A stretch of 64,000 nt of DNA from Syntrophus gentianae (GCF_900109885.1 NZ_FOBS01000011.1:1-64000); one strand, 5' to 3'. Numbered from the stretch's first letter, positions 37,058 to 46,152 are shown. Numbers and translations: made by a program. The notes: a model not told the origin generated them from the letters alone.

Positions 37058-37072
37058 AAGGATCTCCTTGAC

Positions 37073-37909
37073 ATGCGTAAGGACTTCTGGAAGCGATTTC
37101 GAAAAAACCGCCTTGCATTGGCTGGAAGTGTGCTGGTCCTGTTCCTCTTTGTCGTTTCTCTCCTGGCGCCCTGGCTGGCCCCTTATGATCCAAGCGCCAT
37201 CGATCTGAAGAATATTCTCGCGCCGCCTTCCGGTGCGCACTGGTTCGGAACGGATCAACTCGGAAGGGACGTGTGCAGCCGGATGATCTGGGGCGCGGGA
37301 ATTTCCCTCAAGGTCGGCTTTGTGGCTACGGGGATTGCCATTCTGATCGGAACGATTCTTGGTGCGGTTGCCGGTTATTATGGCGGTTGGGTCGATGCGG
37401 TCATCATGCGGTTTGTGGACATCATGCTCTGTTTTCCCACCTTTTTTCTGATCCTGGCCGTCATTGCTCTGCTGGAGCCTTCCATCTGGAACATCATGAT
37501 CATCATCGGCATTACCGGCTGGATGGGGATTACCCGGTTGGTCCGGGCCGATTTCATTTCGCTGAAAGAGCGGGATTTTATCCTTGCGGCAAAGACTATC
37601 GGAGCCAGTGATCTGCGGATCATCTTCTCCCACATGCTGCCCAATGCCATGGCCTCCGTGCTGGTGACCGCCACGCTCGGCGTCGCAGGGGCGATCTTGA
37701 CGGAATCGGCGCTGAGCTTCCTGGGTATCGGCGTCCAGCCACCCACCCCGAGCTGGGGAAACATCCTCACCGCCGGAAAGGACAACATCGATATCGCCTG
37801 GTGGCTTTCACTCTATCCGGGGCTGGCCATTCTCCTTACCGTCCTGGGTTACAACCTGCTGGGCGAAGGAATCCGCGATTCACTCGATCCCCGGCTGCGC
37901 CGCCGCTGA
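37073..37909 (+). CDS. Peptide/nickel-type ABC transporter permease (DppC-like)
   Basis: Second permease of the pair. The N-terminus FWKRFRKNRLALAGSVLVLFLF is the typical DppC first helix, followed by APPSGAHWFGTDQLGRDVCSRMIWGAG. The EAA loop (VRADFISLKERDFILAAKTIGASDLRII and LPNAMASVLVTAT) and the closing ESALSFLGIGVQPPTPSWGN are family hallmarks. The length of 278 is normal. Transport substrate is unknown. The gene ends 19 bp from the convergent phosphoglucomutase with no clear terminator between. Confidence 0.9.
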   Translation: MRKDFWKRFRKNRLALAGSVLVLFLFVVSLLAPWLAPYDPSAIDLKNILAPPSGAHWFGTDQLGRDVCSRMIWGAGISLKVGFVATGIAILIGTILGAVAGYYGGWVDAVIMRFVDIMLCFPTFFLILAVIALLEPSIWNIMIIIGITGWMGITRLVRADFISLKERDFILAAKTIGASDLRIIFSHMLPNAMASVLVTATLGVAGAILTESALSFLGIGVQPPTPSWGNILTAGKDNIDIAWWLSLYPGLAILLTVLGYNLLGEGIRDSLDPRLRRR

Positions 37910-37928
37910 CTGGGCAGACTAAAATTGA

Positions 37929-39581
37929 TTATACGCCATAGGCGTTGAAGGTCGTCTTGATCAGCGCCTGGGCCTCTTCCCTTATCAAATCCAAATGCTC
38001 CCTGCCTTTGAAGCTTTCCAGGTAGATTTTGTAAATGTCTTCCGTGCCCGAGGGTCTGGCTGCAAACCAACCGTTTTCCGTGACAACCTTGAGACCATCG
38101 ATAGGAGCCCGGTTCCCCGGCGCTTCCGTAAGGGTTGCCAGAATGGGTTCCCCTGCCAGATTTGATGCGGCGACCCGGTCGGGAGAAAGCTTCTTGAGGA
38201 CAGCCTTCTGGGCCGGTGATGCCGGAACATCCATCCGGTCATAGATCGATGCGCCGAATCGTTCGGTCAGTTCGTAGTAGATTTCTCCCGGGTCGCGTCG
38301 CGTACGGGCCAAAATTTCCGCCGACAGCAGATCCATAAGGATTCCGTCCTTGTCTGTTGTCCACACCGTCCCGTCTTTCCGGAGGAAGGACGCCCCGGCG
38401 CTTTCTTCGCCGCCGAAACCGTATTCTCCGGATAGCAGTCCCGGGACAAACCACTTGAACCCCACGGGAACCTCGGCCAGTTTCCGATCCAGAGAGGCTG
38501 CGATGCGGTCAATCATCCCGCTTGAAACCAGCGTCTTGCCAATGGCCACCTTTCGTCCCCATTCCGGGCGGTTCTGAAAGAGATACCAGATGGCCACGGA
38601 AAGGTAGGCATTGGGATTCAGAAGACCGGAACTCCGGGTCACAATCCCGTGGCGGTCAAAATCCGGATCGTTTCCGAAGGCGATGTCGAAACGGTCCTTC
38701 AGTTCGATCAGCCGGGCCATGGCATAGGGGGAGGAGCAATCCATCCGGATCTTGCCGTCCTTGTCCAGGGTCATAAATGAAAAGGTGGGGTCCACATAAG
38801 GATTGACCACGTCGATATTCAGCTTATAGCGCTGGGCGATCCGATCCCAGAAGGCCAATCCGGACCCTCCCATGGGATCGGCTCCGATCCGGAGTCCCGA
38901 GGCCGCCACGGCATCCATATCGAGGACGTTTTTCAGATCCTCCACGTAGGGTTGGATGTAATCATGCTGACGAACCGTTTCGCTCTTCAGGGCGCGTTCA
39001 AGGGGAATGCGGCGAATCCCCTTGAGTCCTTCATTCAGGAAGGCGTTTGAGCGCTTCTCGATATCTGCGGTGACGGCGGTATCGGCAGGACCGCCGTGAG
39101 GCGGGTTGTATTTGATTCCTCCGTCCTCCGGCGAATTATGGGAGGGGGTGATGACGATTCCGTCAGCTATATCCGTTGTCCGGCCCCTGTTCCAGGTCAG
39201 AATGGCATGGGAGATGACGGGTGTCGGCGTATAGCCGCCCCCCTCCTGAATACAAACCGTAATTCCATTGGCAGAAAATACTTCAAGGGCGGTGGCAAAG
39301 GCCGGTTCTGAAAGGGCGTGGGTGTCCATGCCGAGGAAAAGCGGTCCGGTCAGGCCTCTTTCTTTCCGGTACTCACAGATGGCCTGGCAAACCGCCAGGA
39401 TATGATCCTCATTGAAGGTCCTTTTCCGAGGCGTCCCGCGGTGTCCCGATGTGCCGAATGCAACGCGCTGCTCTTCGCAGGCTGCGTCGGGATGATGGGT
39501 ATAATATAAGGAAACCAGTTTAGGAATATTGGCCAGCATAGAAGGGGGGACCGGCTTTCCGGCCAAGGGATGAAGGGACAT
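37929..39581 (-). CDS. pgm: Phosphoglucomutase (alpha-D-glucose phosphate-specific)
   Basis: Interconverts glucose 1-phosphate and glucose 6-phosphate, linking glycogen and nucleotide-sugar synthesis to glycolysis. The phosphoserine loop [22 protein letters not shown] lies near residues 143-164. The metal site [10 protein letters not shown] is near 309. [15 protein letters not shown] contributes to sugar recognition, and [13 protein letters not shown] is the phosphate-binding C-terminus. The length of 550 fits the Pgm type. AGGAGG precedes the ATG. It may serve with the GH57-GT5 enzyme at 60 kb in alpha-glucan metabolism. Confidence 0.96.
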   Translation of the reverse strand: MSLHPLAGKPVPPSMLANIPKLVSLYYTHHPDAACEEQRVAFGTSGHRGTPRKRTFNEDHILAVCQAICEYRKERGLTGPLFLGMDTHALSEPAFATALEVFSANGITVCIQEGGGYTPTPVISHAILTWNRGRTTDIADGIVITPSHNSPEDGGIKYNPPHGGPADTAVTADIEKRSNAFLNEGLKGIRRIPLERALKSETVRQHDYIQPYVEDLKNVLDMDAVAASGLRIGADPMGGSGLAFWDRIAQRYKLNIDVVNPYVDPTFSFMTLDKDGKIRMDCSSPYAMARLIELKDRFDIAFGNDPDFDRHGIVTRSSGLLNPNAYLSVAIWYLFQNRPEWGRKVAIGKTLVSSGMIDRIAASLDRKLAEVPVGFKWFVPGLLSGEYGFGGEESAGASFLRKDGTVWTTDKDGILMDLLSAEILARTRRDPGEIYYELTERFGASIYDRMDVPASPAQKAVLKKLSPDRVAASNLAGEPILATLTEAPGNRAPIDGLKVVTENGWFAARPSGTEDIYKIYLESFKGREHLDLIREEAQALIKTTFNAYGV

Positions 39582-39743
39582 AAGGCGCCTCCTGGAAAAA
39601 AGTTAATCTCTTTTTAATATAACTCACTTCACAATTTGTCACCAGACAAATTAAAGAAGAGGAATAAGTTGCGGAAATGTAAAAAATATTATAGAAAAAA
39701 CCGGAAAATAAGCTTTGTCAAGAATGTTAATGGAGGTTTTTAC

Positions 39744-39935
39744 ATGGAGAAAAGTTCCAAAGGAATCCGGGGCGAAGTTGACCGCCGAATTTTAGACAAA
39801 ATGCTGATCCGGAAGGAAATTGCCCCCGAAGAATTAAAGCAATACACGGATTCTCTTCCCGATCTCTCCGAAAACATGGAGGAGATTGTTGTTGAGATAA
39901 CGGAAGATTCGGAAGAAGAAAGACATGATGATTGA
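39744..39935 (+). CDS. Small uncharacterised protein before tatD
   Basis: A 63-residue acidic protein with GGAGG eight bases before the ATG. The longer open frame upstream is lysine-rich and unlikely. It reads GEVDRRILDKMLIRKEIAPE, ELKQYTDSLPDLSENMEEIV and ends in an acidic tail. No membrane segment, cysteine pair or known motif is seen. The helix-turn pattern in the middle and the good ribosome site make it a credible gene. Its last bases overlap the tatD start, so the two are translated together. I know similar small proteins only as unnamed deltaproteobacterial families and assign no function. Confidence 0.65.
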   Translation: MEKSSKGIRGEVDRRILDKMLIRKEIAPEELKQYTDSLPDLSENMEEIVVEITEDSEEERHDD

Positions 39936-40692
39936 TTCTCATGCCCATATGGAAATGCCGGAATTCGATGCCGACCGCAAAGATGTGATCGCCCGGGCGA
40001 AGGAAGCAGGGGTTGATGCCATCGTCACCATCGGAACGGATCTTGATGACTGCTTCAAGGCGGTGGAAATTGCCGCAAGTTTCGATTCCGTCTATGCAGC
40101 TGTGGGGATTCATCCCCACGAAGTCAAGAAGATTGACGCACAGACTTACGATCAAATGCAGGAGTTGGCTGCACGTCCGAAGGTGGTGGCCTACGGGGAA
40201 ATCGGTTTGGATTTTTTCAAGAATCGCTCTCCCCGAGAGGTGCAGATTCGCCGATTCGGGGAACAGCTTGAACTGGCGAAAGACTTGAACCTTCCCATTA
40301 TTATTCATGACCGGGAGGCCCATCGAGAAACAATGGACCTCCTGTCTTCCTGGAAAGGTTCCAGGCGGGGCGTTATCCACTGCTTTTCCGGCGACTATGC
40401 CATGGCCCGGAAATGCCTCGATCTTGGTTTTTACATCTCTATTCCGGGGACGGTTACCTTTGCCAAGGCGGATAAACTGCGCGATGTCGTTAGCCGCGTC
40501 CCCGCAGAATCTCTTCTCGTGGAAACGGACGCCCCTTTTTTGACACCGGAACCTTTCCGCGGAAAGCGCAATGAATCGGCTTATGTGAAATATACAGCGA
40601 TGCGTGTAGCGGAAATCAAGGGAATTCCCTTTGAGGTCCTGGCGGAAATCACTGCGCGTAACGCCTGTGAAATATTTAAGATTGAACTGTAA
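39925..40692 (+). CDS. tatD: TatD family metal-dependent DNase
   Basis: Metal-dependent hydrolase of the TatD/YcfH type, with 3'-5' exonuclease activity described for E. coli TatD. The ligand motifs are all present: IDSHAHMEM at the start, AYGEIGLDFFKN near residue 91, IIIHDREAHRE near 128, VIHCFSGDY near 151 and LLVETDAPFLTPEP near 200. The 255-residue length is normal. The start has two adjacent ATG codons. The gene ends just before a perfect 22-bp inverted repeat. Confidence 0.95.
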   Translation: MMIDSHAHMEMPEFDADRKDVIARAKEAGVDAIVTIGTDLDDCFKAVEIAASFDSVYAAVGIHPHEVKKIDAQTYDQMQELAARPKVVAYGEIGLDFFKNRSPREVQIRRFGEQLELAKDLNLPIIIHDREAHRETMDLLSSWKGSRRGVIHCFSGDYAMARKCLDLGFYISIPGTVTFAKADKLRDVVSRVPAESLLVETDAPFLTPEPFRGKRNESAYVKYTAMRVAEIKGIPFEVLAEITARNACEIFKIEL

Positions 40693-40705
40693 AGTATAAC
40701 TGAAA

Positions 40706-40754
40706 GGACAGGAAGGGGCCATATCTGAACTGCAGATATGGCCCCTTCCTGTCC
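40706..40754. repeat. Perfect 22-bp inverted repeat between tatD and thiN
   Basis: The left arm 40706-40727 begins GGACAGGAAGGGG. The right arm 40733-40754 is its exact reverse complement, ending CCCCTTCCTGTCC. The loop is AACTG. No T run follows on either strand. The structure fills the gap between the tatD stop and the ribosome site of thiN. It could serve as a transcript end signal, a double-stranded RNA processing site or a dispersed palindromic element. Confidence 0.9.
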
Positions 40755-40766
40755 GGAGAAAAAGAG

Positions 40767-41438
40767 ATGAAGAAAAAAGCTGCAGTCATCTGTGGCGGTG
40801 AAATTCGGGACTATTCCTGGTTGCGGGCAAGAATATCCGCCATGGATCCCTGCCGAATCATCTGTGCCGATGTGGGCGCACGCCATTGCATGCGGATCGA
40901 TATCGATCCGGAAGTGGTGATCGGCGATATGGATTCCCTCGATCAGGAGATGGCGGAGATCCTTGTCCGGCGCGGGACAAGGATCTCCGGTTATCCGTCC
41001 CAAAAGGATGAGACGGATACACAGCTTGCGCTCCAATACGCCCTTTCCCTGGAGCCTGAAGAAATCCGGATTTTCGGCGCATTGGGCGGACGGATCGATC
41101 ACACACTTGCCAATATGTCCATTCTCAAGATCGCTCTGGATCAGGGTGTTCCGACCCGGCTGGTTGATGAGTGGTGTGAGATCGTCATGATTCGCGACCG
41201 TTGCGTTCTGGAGGGCGAAGAAGGACAGACAGTTTCCCTTTTTCCCTTTTCCTCTTCCGTAACGGGGATTACCCTCCGCGGCTTTGCCTATCCTTTGGAA
41301 AACAACATCATGGAAATCGGCCTTCCTTATGGAATCAGCAATGTTCTGACAGGGAACCGGGGCGTAATCTCTTTGAGCGACGGAATCCTCCTTGTCATTC
41401 ATTATTATCGCAAGGGACATTTCCCGGAAGGAGTTTGA
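40767..41438 (+). CDS. thiN: Thiamine pyrophosphokinase
   Basis: Makes thiamine diphosphate from thiamine and ATP. The start AAVICGGEIRDY, the motif VVIGDMDSLD near residue 51, SQKDETDTQLALQYAL near 79 and ALGGRIDHTLANM near 106 are all family features. The length of 223 fits. GGAG lies before the ATG, just after the hairpin. It is first in a thiN-thiD-thiC run, which together give de novo pyrimidine synthesis and the final activation step; thiE and thiazole genes are not here. Confidence 0.92.
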   Translation: MKKKAAVICGGEIRDYSWLRARISAMDPCRIICADVGARHCMRIDIDPEVVIGDMDSLDQEMAEILVRRGTRISGYPSQKDETDTQLALQYALSLEPEEIRIFGALGGRIDHTLANMSILKIALDQGVPTRLVDEWCEIVMIRDRCVLEGEEGQTVSLFPFSSSVTGITLRGFAYPLENNIMEIGLPYGISNVLTGNRGVISLSDGILLVIHYYRKGHFPEGV

Positions 41439-41445
41439 GCGGCCG

Positions 41446-42279
41446 ATGGACAGAAAACCGGCTCGCGTATTGACCGTCGCCGGATCTGATTCCGGCGGAG
41501 GAGCGGGAATTCAGGCGGATCTCAAGACGATCACCGTCCTGGGCGGTTTCGGGATGAGTGTCATTACTGCCCTGACGGCGCAGAATACCCTGGGCGTCCA
41601 GGGTATCTTCGAGGTGCCCATCCCCTTTATCGAACAGCAGTTCGATGCAGTAGCAACCGATATCGGCGTGGATGCCGCCAAAACGGGCATGCTGGTAAAC
41701 GCCGCTGTTGTGCGTGCGGTGGCAGCAAAAATCCGTCAGTACCACATTGAAAAACTGGTCGTCGACCCGGTCATGGTGGCCAAGGGAGGTGCCCTGCTGA
41801 TAGAAAATGACGCACGGGAAAACTTCATTTCCGAATTGGTTCCCCTCGCTCTGGTCTTGACTCCAAATATTCCAGAGGCCGAGGCTTTGGCGGGGTTGTC
41901 CATCCGTTCCGTTGAGGATATGAAGGAAGCGGCCATGAGGATCCGGGAGATGGGCGTCCCCAACGTGATCGTCAAGGGCGGCCATTTGCAAGGGCCGGCG
42001 ACGGATATCTTTTTTGATGGCCGCCGCTTTTACGAATTTTACAGTGAACGGATTGCCACGAAAGACAGCCATGGGACGGGGTGTACCTATTCCTCGGCCA
42101 TTGCCACCGGTCTTGCCGTGGGGAAGCCGCTTCTGGAAGCCGTCAGGGAGGCAAAGGCCTATGTTACCGAGGTCATCCGTTATGCCTGGCGGATTGGGCA
42201 GGGACACGGCCCGACGAATCATGCCGCCCCCCTTTTGAACGCCCTCGACCGCATTCTTCCCTTTCTCGACCAAAGGTGA
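41446..42279 (+). CDS. thiD: Hydroxymethylpyrimidine/phosphomethylpyrimidine kinase
   Basis: Phosphorylates HMP and HMP-P to HMP-PP for thiamine synthesis. Ribokinase-like fold: VLTVAGSDSGGGAGIQADLK at the start, VVDPVMVAKGG near 105, LTPNIPEAEALAG near 137, and KDSHGTGCTYSSAIAT near 206 with the catalytic aspartate and anion hole. I start at the ATG at 41446 (277 residues), seven bases after the thiN stop; an in-frame upstream ATG would lie inside thiN. Confidence 0.95.
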   Translation: MDRKPARVLTVAGSDSGGGAGIQADLKTITVLGGFGMSVITALTAQNTLGVQGIFEVPIPFIEQQFDAVATDIGVDAAKTGMLVNAAVVRAVAAKIRQYHIEKLVVDPVMVAKGGALLIENDARENFISELVPLALVLTPNIPEAEALAGLSIRSVEDMKEAAMRIREMGVPNVIVKGGHLQGPATDIFFDGRRFYEFYSERIATKDSHGTGCTYSSAIATGLAVGKPLLEAVREAKAYVTEVIRYAWRIGQGHGPTNHAAPLLNALDRILPFLDQR

Positions 42280-42439
42280 TATTCAAAAAGGCGAAGTGGC
42301 AAGATCGGCATAGAAAGGCATTGATTCAAGAACTGGAAAATATTTTTTGAAAAAAATCTCGTCGAGAGGGCATGAGATCCAACAATTATCTGCGCTATGT
42401 GGATTTGACACGATATAGAAGGAGGATAGAAGAAAAAAG

Positions 42440-43717
42440 ATGACGCAGCTGGAAGCGGCCAGGAAAGGCATAATCACCGAAGAGATGAAATTGTGTGCGG
42501 AACAGGAAAAGGTTGCGCCGGAATTTATCCGTCAGGGGGTTGAAGAAGGCAACATCGTTGTAATCCGCAATCAACGCCATACAGGCATTGTTCCGCTGGC
42601 CGTGGGTAAGGGACTGAGGACCAAGATCAACGCCAACATCGGAACCTCACGGGATCATGTGGATCTGGAGTTGGAAAAGGTTAAAGCCTGTACAGCCTCA
42701 GGAGCAGACGCCCTGATGGATCTCTCCACGGGGGGAGAAATCCGGAAAATCCGGCAGGCCGTGATGAAGGCTTCATCCATGGCGGTAGGAACCGTCCCGA
42801 TCTATTCTGCGGCAGCAGAAGCCCTGAATCGTCAGCAATCCATCATGGAGATGACCGCCGATGACATGTTTGCCGCCATTGAAGAAAATGGCGAGGACGG
42901 CGTGGATTTTATCACCGTCCATTGCGGTGTAACCCGTGAAAGCGTGGGTCGCATCGAGGCTCAGGGACGTCTTCTTGGAATCGTCAGCCGCGGCGGCTCC
43001 ATAACGGCCCGATGGATGGATTACAATGAATCGGACAATCCTCTTTATGCCCAGTACGACCGGCTGCTGGAAATCGCCCGGCGTTACGACATGGTCCTCA
43101 GCCTCGGTGATGGTTTGCGACCAGGATGCCTGGCCGATGCGACAGACCGGGGACAGGTTCAGGAACTCATCCTCCTGGGGGAACTGTGTCGACGAGCCAG
43201 GGCCCAGGATGTCCAGGTTATGATCGAAGGTCCGGGGCACGTGCCCTATCCCCAGATCGAAGCCAATATCGCCCTGCAGAAGAGCCTCTGCGAAGGCGCA
43301 CCTTTTTATGTCCTGGGACCTCTCCCCACGGATATCGCCCCCGGCTACGATCATATTACCGCCGCGATCGGCGGAGCCCTTGCCGGCGCCGCCGGTGCCG
43401 ATTTCCTCTGTTATGTGACACCATCGGAACATCTGCGCCTCCCCAATCTGGAGGATGTTCATGAAGGGATCATGGCTTCCCGGATCGCTGCGCACATCGC
43501 GGACATCGCCAAAGGATATCCGGGCGCGATGGAGAAGGATGTCCTCATGGCGAAGTATCGCAGCGAATTCAACTGGGACGGTCAGATCGAGCTGTCCGTC
43601 GATCCCGACAGGAGCCGGGCATGGCTGGAGCGCAGTGAAAGCGCCAAGGAAGAGGGCTGCACCATGTGCGGAGAATTCTGCGCCATCAAGCTCGGGAAAA
43701 AGGATGCCCATCGCTGA
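42440..43717 (+). CDS. thiC: Phosphomethylpyrimidine synthase ThiC
   Basis: Radical SAM enzyme that rearranges aminoimidazole ribotide to HMP-P. Its unusual [4Fe-4S] cluster is bound at the C-terminus, here CTMCGEFCAI. Blocks such as KINANIGTSRDHVDLE, ADALMDLSTGGEI, FITVHCGVTRE, SRGGSITARWM and LPTDIAPGYDHITAAIGGA are diagnostic. The 425 residues make the short form found in many anaerobes. The 160-bp gap before it shows no TPP riboswitch signature. It overlaps the next gene by 14 bp. Confidence 0.96.
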   Translation: MTQLEAARKGIITEEMKLCAEQEKVAPEFIRQGVEEGNIVVIRNQRHTGIVPLAVGKGLRTKINANIGTSRDHVDLELEKVKACTASGADALMDLSTGGEIRKIRQAVMKASSMAVGTVPIYSAAAEALNRQQSIMEMTADDMFAAIEENGEDGVDFITVHCGVTRESVGRIEAQGRLLGIVSRGGSITARWMDYNESDNPLYAQYDRLLEIARRYDMVLSLGDGLRPGCLADATDRGQVQELILLGELCRRARAQDVQVMIEGPGHVPYPQIEANIALQKSLCEGAPFYVLGPLPTDIAPGYDHITAAIGGALAGAAGADFLCYVTPSEHLRLPNLEDVHEGIMASRIAAHIADIAKGYPGAMEKDVLMAKYRSEFNWDGQIELSVDPDRSRAWLERSESAKEEGCTMCGEFCAIKLGKKDAHR

Positions 43718-45020
43718 TGAATCAGGAACGCACGCCCCGAGTCGGGACGTGGCCGTCGGCATTATCCGCCGTCTGAAGGAGGCCGGGCATGAGGCCTGGC
43801 TTGTGGGCGGCTGTGTCCGGGATTTTCTGCGTGGCGTGGAAGCGGTAGACTACGACATTGTAACATCAGCCTCTCCCGACGTTGTGCAGGGGCTTTTCCC
43901 CCATACGGCTGCCGTGGGGATCCGCTTCGGCATTCTCCTCGTTCTTGAGCAGGGTCACGCCTATCAGGTAGCGACTTACCGATGTCCTGGCGGATATCGC
44001 CAGGACATCGGGATGCGGGACTTTACCATCAATGCCATGCTGACGGATACGGATACCGGCCGGATTATCGATGAAGTGGGCGGACGGGCCGATCTGGAGG
44101 GCCGCCTGATCCGGACGGTCGGCCGGCCGGAAGACCGTTTTGCAGAAGACCGCCTGCGCATGCTCCGGGCCATACGGTTTGCCGCCAATCTTGGGTTTAA
44201 CATCGATCAAGAGACCTTTGCAGCCATTTCAGCCCATGCACCGGAAATCCGCACCGTCAGTGTTGAACGCATCGCCGATGAAATGACCCGGATGCTGACT
44301 CTCGGCGGGGCAGGGCAGGGGATGCGCCTGCTGGCGCAGTCCGGACTGCTGAAAGAGATCCTTCCGGAAGTTGCAGCTCTCCGAGGCGTGAAACAACCAC
44401 CCCGGTTTCATCCCGAAGGAGATGTCTGGACGCACACGGTAAAGATGCTGGACCTGATATCTTTCCCAGCTGATTCGCGGCTGGCCTGGGGGGTGCTGCT
44501 ACACGATGTGGGCAAGACGGATACAAAGAGCGAGGATGAGAGAGGCATTCATTTCTACGGCCATGCCAAACAAGGCATGATCCTGGGGGAAGCCATTCTG
44601 CGCCGCCTGCGGTTTTCCCGCCTGAATAGAGAAACGATCCTGAATCTCATCCGATTTCACATGAATTTTATCGGGGTCCGGGATATGCGTCCCAGCCGGC
44701 TGAAACGACTTATTAGGACAAAAGATTTCGATCTTGCTCTTGAATTGCACCGCCTCGATTGTCTGGCCAGTCATGGGCAGTTGGCAACCTATGAATTTTG
44801 CCGGAATAAACAGGAGGAATGGGCTAATGAGCTGCAGAAGCTCCCCCCTCTGCTGAATGGAAGAGATCTGCTCGCGATGGGATTCCAGCAGGGTCCCCTT
44901 TTCGGGGAAATTCTGACCGCCGTAGAAGAAGCTCAGCTCAACGGATTTATTCATACCCCTGAAGAGGCCCGCAGGCTGATCCTTCGCCGCTGGTCCTCTT
45001 TTCTTACCAAAAAAGGATAA
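43704..45020 (+). CDS. cca: CCA-adding tRNA nucleotidyltransferase/poly(A) polymerase family, with internal deletion
   Basis: Adds or repairs the tRNA 3' CCA. The nucleotidyltransferase motif WLVGGCVRDFLRGVEAVDYDIVT has the two catalytic aspartates. RDFTINAM, GGRADLEGRLIRTVG and EDRLRMLRAIRFAANLGF follow, then an HD domain with VWTHTVKMLD, LLHDVGKTD and HAKQGMILGE. Between VATYR and RDFTINAM family members usually have about 22-26 residues including a basic and acidic stretch; here only 11 remain, and their DNA is a perfect palindrome. Function may be kept or altered. The ATG at 43704 inside the end of thiC is the likely start; a later GTG is possible. Confidence 0.88.
   Translation: MPIADESGTHAPSRDVAVGIIRRLKEAGHEAWLVGGCVRDFLRGVEAVDYDIVTSASPDVVQGLFPHTAAVGIRFGILLVLEQGHAYQVATYRCPGGYRQDIGMRDFTINAMLTDTDTGRIIDEVGGRADLEGRLIRTVGRPEDRFAEDRLRMLRAIRFAANLGFNIDQETFAAISAHAPEIRTVSVERIADEMTRMLTLGGAGQGMRLLAQSGLLKEILPEVAALRGVKQPPRFHPEGDVWTHTVKMLDLISFPADSRLAWGVLLHDVGKTDTKSEDERGIHFYGHAKQGMILGEAILRRLRFSRLNRETILNLIRFHMNFIGVRDMRPSRLKRLIRTKDFDLALELHRLDCLASHGQLATYEFCRNKQEEWANELQKLPPLLNGRDLLAMGFQQGPLFGEILTAVEEAQLNGFIHTPEEARRLILRRWSSFLTKKG
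43979..44011. repeat. Perfect 14-bp inverted repeat inside cca
   Basis: The arms are 43979-43992 (CCGATGTCCTGGCG) and 43998-44011, exact reverse complements, with a GATAT spacer. In the cca frame it encodes RCPGGYRQDIG, which occupies the place of a normally longer conserved segment. The palindrome is therefore linked to a family-level gap in the protein, either as the scar of a deletion or as an inserted palindrome. Confidence 0.85.
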
Positions 45021-45025
45021 TTTGC

Positions 45026-46090
45026 ATGCTTTCTCGACGATTAATGTCCCTGACTCCCTATGTTCCCGGCGAACAGCCCCGGGACCGCTCCTATCTGAAA
45101 CTCAATACCAACGAAAGTCCCTATCCGCCTTCTCCGCGCATTGAGGCTTTCCTGCGAAGTTATGATATCTCCCTCCTCCGTCTTTATCCCGATCCCTGGT
45201 CGCTCAGTCTGCGCCAGACTATGGCGAAAAAATACGGCCTTACCGAGGATCATATTTTTGTAGGCAACGGCTCCGACGAGATCCTGAGCTTCGTCTGGTA
45301 TGCCTTCTTTGACGGCCAATACGGCAGACTTCTCTTCCCCCAATACACCTACAGTTTTTATCCCGTTTACTGCGACTACTATGACATTTCCTATCGCCGG
45401 ATTCCCGTGAATCCGGATTTTTCCCTGAATGTGGACGCCCTGATCGGAAACGAAGGCGATCCGTCCTGCGGGATCGTCTTTCCCAATCCCAACGCCCCCA
45501 CAGGGATTGCCCTTCCACTGGATAAAATACGTGATCTCCTGGAGCGCTATCCCCAGGACCGGGTCGTCGTAATCGACGAGGCCTATATCGATTTCGGGGG
45601 AGAGAGCGCTGTCGGCCTGATTTCCTCCCACGAAAACCTCCTGATCGTTCGGACCTGTTCCAAAAGCTTTTCCCTGGCCGGCCTTCGGCTTGGCTATGCG
45701 ATGGGAAGCCCGGGACTGATCCGGGCACTTTTCATCACGAAGGACTCCTTCAATTCCTATACGGTGGGCCGTCTGACGCAGGCCATCGGGGAGATCGCCC
45801 TGGAGGACGAGGACTGGTTTGCCGATAAGATTGCCCGCATCATTGAGGTGCGAACCTTTTTTTCTGCGGCGCTTGAAGAGCAGAACTGGCAGGTTCTTCC
45901 TTCCAAGGCGAATTTTGTCTTTGCCAGAAAACCGGGCGAAACGGGACAAAGAGTTTACGAAAGGCTGAAGGAGCGGGGAATTCTCGTCCGATATTTCAAT
46001 GTGGAGGGAATCCGGGATTTTGTCCGTATTACCATTGGGACGAGGGAGGATATGAACCGGTTGCTTGAAGAGACGAAAAGTCTCTTTTAA
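45026..46090 (+). CDS. hisC: Histidinol-phosphate aminotransferase
   Basis: PLP-dependent aminotransferase that forms histidinol phosphate. The N-terminus LKLNTNESPYPPSP is typical, as are FVGNGSDEILSF, NPNAPTGIALP near residue 155, VVIDEAYIDFGG near 181, the lysine motif RTCSKSFSLAGLRLGYAMG near 211 and VRITIGTREDMNRLL at the end. The 354-residue length is usual. It begins five bases after cca. The other his genes are absent, so the enzyme may also act on other aromatic substrates. Confidence 0.93.
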   Translation: MLSRRLMSLTPYVPGEQPRDRSYLKLNTNESPYPPSPRIEAFLRSYDISLLRLYPDPWSLSLRQTMAKKYGLTEDHIFVGNGSDEILSFVWYAFFDGQYGRLLFPQYTYSFYPVYCDYYDISYRRIPVNPDFSLNVDALIGNEGDPSCGIVFPNPNAPTGIALPLDKIRDLLERYPQDRVVVIDEAYIDFGGESAVGLISSHENLLIVRTCSKSFSLAGLRLGYAMGSPGLIRALFITKDSFNSYTVGRLTQAIGEIALEDEDWFADKIARIIEVRTFFSAALEEQNWQVLPSKANFVFARKPGETGQRVYERLKERGILVRYFNVEGIRDFVRITIGTREDMNRLLEETKSLF

Positions 46091-46152
46091 ATAATCACCA
46101 GTGCGTCACTCATTGAATTTTGTGATCGTCTTGACCACGATTAGAGGGATGG

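Noticed and set aside
42277-42350. A 24-codon GTG-started frame overlapping the thiD stop
   Set aside because: Too short, no ribosome site, and no conserved motif.
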